DNA of 16,458 nucleotides from Acidobacteriota bacterium (GTDB lineage: Bacteria; Acidobacteriota; Terriglobia; UBA7540), in NCBI GenBank assembly GCA_003224665.1, contig QHZM01000174.1, positions 1 to 16,458 on the forward strand, in the 5' to 3' direction. Position 1 is the first letter of the stretch. The number at the start of each line of letters is the position of its first letter. The position numbers and the translations under genes are program-made. The notes under the pieces were generated by a model. The model was not told the origin of the DNA. It did not search any database and saw only the letters and a program-made list of their open reading frames with translations. Of the stretch, positions 14,226 through 16,458 are shown one piece after another.

Positions 14226-15071
14226 TTGCGGTTCAAAAGTCTGGGCATGAGCGTGGTCCTTGGAATAGGCGCGGGCCTGATGGCGGCTGCGCTACTGGTC
14301 CGGCTCTTCGAGAACCGGTTCATCTATTTCCCACCTCGTTTTCCTGAGGGGTTTCCCTCCCCCGAAAGTTATGGGCTGAAGGTTGAAGAAGTCTGGCTCA
14401 CCGCTGAGGACGGGGTGAGGTTGAATGCATGGTATCTGCCCAACGCGTCGAGCTCTAAAGTGCTGCTCGTCTTCCACGGCAACGCGGAGAACCTGGGCTA
14501 CAGTCTTCCGCGGCTCAGGTATCTTGCGCGCCTCGGAACCAGCCTGCTGGCGGTGGACTATCGAGGTTATGGCAGGAGCGAGGGCGCTCCGAACGAGGCC
14601 GGGATTTACCGCGATGCCGAAGCCGCCTACCGGTATGTGGTGGAACGACGGGGCTGCTTGCCAAAGAATATCTTCGTTTACGGGCAATCGCTGGGCAGCG
14701 CTGTCGCCATTGAACTGGCTTCCCGGCACGAGTGCGGCGGATTAATCGTCGAAAGCGCCTTCACTTCGGCGCGCGAGCTCGCCCGGCGGATGTTCCGGAT
14801 TCCCTTCTTCGAATACCTTCCAAAGAGCCGGTTCGATTCCCTCGCCAAGATTGCCCGAGTCCAAGCCCCGGTCCTGGTCATTCACGGCAGCCGAGATGAG
14901 GTCTTCCCATCTTCAATGGCGGAGCGTCTTTACCGGGCCGCCCCGGGGGCCAAGTCTTTTCTGCTGGTCGAGGGCGCGGGACACGACGACGTCTTCTTGA
15001 CAGGCGGCGAGCATTATCTCAACGCTATCCGTTCCGTTATCGACCTTCGGCAGGGAACTCCGCCGGCATAG
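14226..15071 (+). CDS. Alpha/beta hydrolase, membrane-anchored (YfhR/ABHD13-like)
   Basis: This 281-aa serine hydrolase has the alpha/beta-hydrolase fold. The oxyanion-hole motif HGNAENLG is at residues 84-91, the nucleophile elbow GQSLGS gives Ser155, the acid is Asp224 (GSRDEVFP), and the base is His253 (EGAGHDD). A hydrophobic N-terminal segment (about residues 8-27) with preceding basic residues and the FIYFP motif after it is typical of the YfhR/BEM46/ABHD13 group of membrane-anchored hydrolases. The substrate is unknown; esterase, lipase-like or thioesterase activity are all possible. The start is uncertain. TTG 14226 has AAAAGGG about 11 nt upstream and gives a basic N-terminus. ATG 14247 has no ribosome site. 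The histidine phosphatase gene follows after 18 nt, so the two are probably co-transcribed. Confidence 0.85.
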   Translation: MRFKSLGMSVVLGIGAGLMAAALLVRLFENRFIYFPPRFPEGFPSPESYGLKVEEVWLTAEDGVRLNAWYLPNASSSKVLLVFHGNAENLGYSLPRLRYLARLGTSLLAVDYRGYGRSEGAPNEAGIYRDAEAAYRYVVERRGCLPKNIFVYGQSLGSAVAIELASRHECGGLIVESAFTSARELARRMFRIPFFEYLPKSRFDSLAKIARVQAPVLVIHGSRDEVFPSSMAERLYRAAPGAKSFLLVEGAGHDDVFLTGGEHYLNAIRSVIDLRQGTPPA

Positions 15072-15089
15072 CCTGCGGCGAGCGCGCTC

Positions 15090-15644
15090 ATGAAATGCGT
15101 CGAAGTCTACCGGCACAGCAAGCGAGGAGAGGGCAAAGGCCTGAGCCCGGAGGGCCGGGAACTGGCTCGCCGGGCGCGGAGTTTGCTGGCGCCCCATTAC
15201 GATCTTTGTATTTCGAGTCCCAAAGAGCGCGCGCGCGAGACCCTGGAAGCCTTGGGCTTCGACCGATATGAGACTGACGAGGCCTTTACGGCCGTCAACC
15301 CCTGGGAGCCTTTTGATGATGAAGTCTCGAAACTTGCTAAAGAGCGGGGGACCAGCCCGCTCGCCGCTTGCTGGGAGATTCCCGAAGCGCTCAATTACTT
15401 GCGAATGCAGGGCGAGACTTTTTTGAGCGCGGTCAAGCGGGTTGCTCGCAAACTTCCGGAAGGAGGCCGCGCCCTGGTGGTGTCGCACGGCGGAATCCTC
15501 GAAGCCGCCGCGCTGCACGGCTGCCCGGACTACTACTTGGATGAAATTGGCGGCGAGATCAGCTTTTGCGAAGGCGTGATCTTCAAACTGGAAGGCGAGG
15601 ATTTGACCGGAATCGAAGTCAAGCGGCTCCCGAAGGCAGGTTGA
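15090..15644 (+). CDS. SixA-like histidine phosphatase superfamily protein
   Basis: This 184-aa member of the histidine phosphatase (phosphoglycerate mutase-like) superfamily has a catalytic His9 in YRHS, where the usual motif is RHG. It also has the LSPEGRELARR helix, Arg47 in SSPKERARET, Glu109 in GET and the second His133 in VVSHGG. The short length and a single compact domain resemble SixA and related small phosphatases rather than cofactor-dependent phosphoglycerate mutase. SixA removes phosphate from a histidine of phosphotransfer proteins, but the substrate here is not evident. There is no strong ribosome site before ATG 15090, consistent with coupling to the hydrolase gene 18 nt upstream. 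It faces the convergent DUF4337 gene, with 45 bp between the stops. Confidence 0.8.
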   Translation: MKCVEVYRHSKRGEGKGLSPEGRELARRARSLLAPHYDLCISSPKERARETLEALGFDRYETDEAFTAVNPWEPFDDEVSKLAKERGTSPLAACWEIPEALNYLRMQGETFLSAVKRVARKLPEGGRALVVSHGGILEAAALHGCPDYYLDEIGGEISFCEGVIFKLEGEDLTGIEVKRLPKAG

Positions 15645-15689
15645 AAAGGGCACCCGCAGGCGAAGCGGACACCCCGGCCGGACTCGAAT

Positions 15690-16232
15690 TTATCCCACCC
15701 AAAGCCCGGTCAATGCTATTCCCAGTCCCGAAACCGCAACGGCCATACCGATACCCCAGAAGGTTTTTCGTTTGGTCAGCAGCGTCATGGAGACAATGAC
15801 CAACGCCGCTTCCAGGCAGACCTCTCCGAGGTCAAACCGGTTAGCCTTCCTTCTTTCCACCGCCAATTCCTTTTCGTAACCGCGCGCCACGGCTTCGATC
15901 TCATTCTGGTCTTCCTTGTTGCGCTCGACTTCGTGAAGATATTTTTCCCTCACCTTCGTTGTCTGCTCGCCGTCCTTCAGGTCGAGCACGGGCAGGAGGT
16001 CGAGGAAGAGCTCGTAGGTGTGGCGACGGGTGTTTTTGGCCTGGTAATGCTGCCACTGGTCGCTGGCCTTGTTCTGGAGGACCACTTCTTCGGTGTGGGC
16101 CCGATGACTCTGCAAGCCCACCGCCGCGACGAATACCGCCAGGATGGCCATCGTGATGGTGACCGGCAGGTGGATGGGGTCATGGGCGGGTTCTCCCGCG
16201 CGTTCCGCGATTTCTTGAACTTCGTGGGCCAT
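15690..16232 (-). CDS. DUF4337-family membrane protein
   Basis: This 180-aa membrane protein of unknown function resembles DUF4337. The N-terminal segment is acidic and His-containing. It is followed by a membrane helix (about residues 20-40, VTITMAILAVFVAAVGL), the characteristic EEVVLQNKASDQWQHYQAK motif (about 47-66), a charged helical stretch (70-135), and two closely spaced C-terminal membrane helices (about 140-157 and 160-178). The start was placed at 16232 (MAHEVQEIAE) because DUF4337 proteins begin shortly before the first helix and AGAG lies just upstream on the minus strand. An in-frame ATG at 16331 would add 33 residues that look unlike the family. It is the only minus-strand gene in the window and is convergent with the phosphatase gene. 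Confidence 0.8.
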   Translation of the reverse strand: MAHEVQEIAERAGEPAHDPIHLPVTITMAILAVFVAAVGLQSHRAHTEEVVLQNKASDQWQHYQAKNTRRHTYELFLDLLPVLDLKDGEQTTKVREKYLHEVERNKEDQNEIEAVARGYEKELAVERRKANRFDLGEVCLEAALVIVSMTLLTKRKTFWGIGMAVAVSGLGIALTGLWVG

Positions 16233-16437
16233 GTTCTCTACTTCACTCGCCTGCGAAAAGACCAACGTTGCCGTCGGTCTTGAAACTCCCCAGGAGGATA
16301 GCAAATAACAGGCGACGGCGAAATCGGACATTCGATGTGCCCGGAAGGAAAAAGGGAAGGAACGTACGTCAGGCTCACCGCGTGCTTGTGAAGCGGGCTT
16401 ATTTACGTTGAGTCCAAGGGTGCAGGAGGTCTGGTGG

Positions 16438-16458
16438 ATGGGGACGTGGACGGTGGCG
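16438..16458 (+). CDS. Possible start of a gene running off the right edge (partial)
   Basis: AGGAGGT at 16424-16430 is a full Shine-Dalgarno match 7 nt before an ATG at 16438. The frame is open for the seven codons to the edge (MGTWTVA). This is divergent from the DUF4337 gene. Too little is visible to name a product, and a chance match cannot be excluded. Confidence 0.35.

Noticed and set aside
1..16458. Search by eye for tRNA or rRNA genes, CRISPR arrays, insertion sequences or attachment sites
   Set aside because: No cloverleaf-like GTTCRANNC arm context outside genes, no regularly spaced repeats, no transposase and no terminal inverted repeats were seen.

Overview
The window is about 60% GC and gene-dense. 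Nearly everything is on the + strand, apart from one gene at the right end. It looks like chromosomal DNA of a free-living Gram-negative bacterium. My best guess is Acidobacteriota, from three traits together: a SufU/SufT-type suf operon, a set of large Cys-containing type IV minor pilins, and a tandem-PDZ HtrA. That placement is inference from protein character; no marker gene is present.

Layout. (1) 1-3805: distal part of a suf iron-sulfur cluster operon. It holds a possible 3' tip of an upstream suf gene, sufD, sufS, an A-type carrier, sufU and sufT, tightly spaced or overlapping. sufS is broken by an out-of-frame internal deletion of roughly 130 bp. (2) 3910-4413: an Rrf2-family regulator with three conserved cysteines, likely the Fe-S sensing regulator of this locus. 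(3) 4414-5402: a 1-kb non-coding stretch with several dyads, ending in a near-consensus sigma-54 promoter (5188-5203). (4) 5403-9622: four type IV pilus minor prepilins in the order fimT/gspH, pilV, pilW, pilX, each with a prepilin-like N-terminus. The pilX-like protein is unusually large at 581 aa. (5) 10054-12012: a membrane-bound class III nucleotidyl cyclase with an internal TPR-like segment and a C-terminal degenerate HD-GYP domain. (6) 12401-13915: an HtrA/DegP-type periplasmic serine protease with two PDZ domains, followed by a strong 3' hairpin. (7) 14226-15644: an alpha/beta hydrolase and a SixA-like histidine phosphatase, probably co-transcribed. (8) 15690-16232, minus strand: a DUF4337 membrane protein. 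(9) At the right edge, a possible new gene start with a strong Shine-Dalgarno sequence.

How the parts work together. SufS and SufU would mobilise sulfur, SufBCD would scaffold the clusters, the A-type carrier and SufT would help with delivery or maturation, and Rrf2 would sense cluster status. The four minor pilins would form the tip or priming complex of a type IV pilus, apparently under sigma-54 control as is common for pilin genes. The membrane cyclase downstream has its own promoter-like sequence and could link surface or pilus state to cyclic-nucleotide signalling, but that is speculation from adjacency. The points most worth a second look are the cyclase architecture, the sigma-54 promoter with its upstream TGTC-type dyads, the lesion in sufS, and the large Cys-rich PilX-like protein with no PilY1 beside it.
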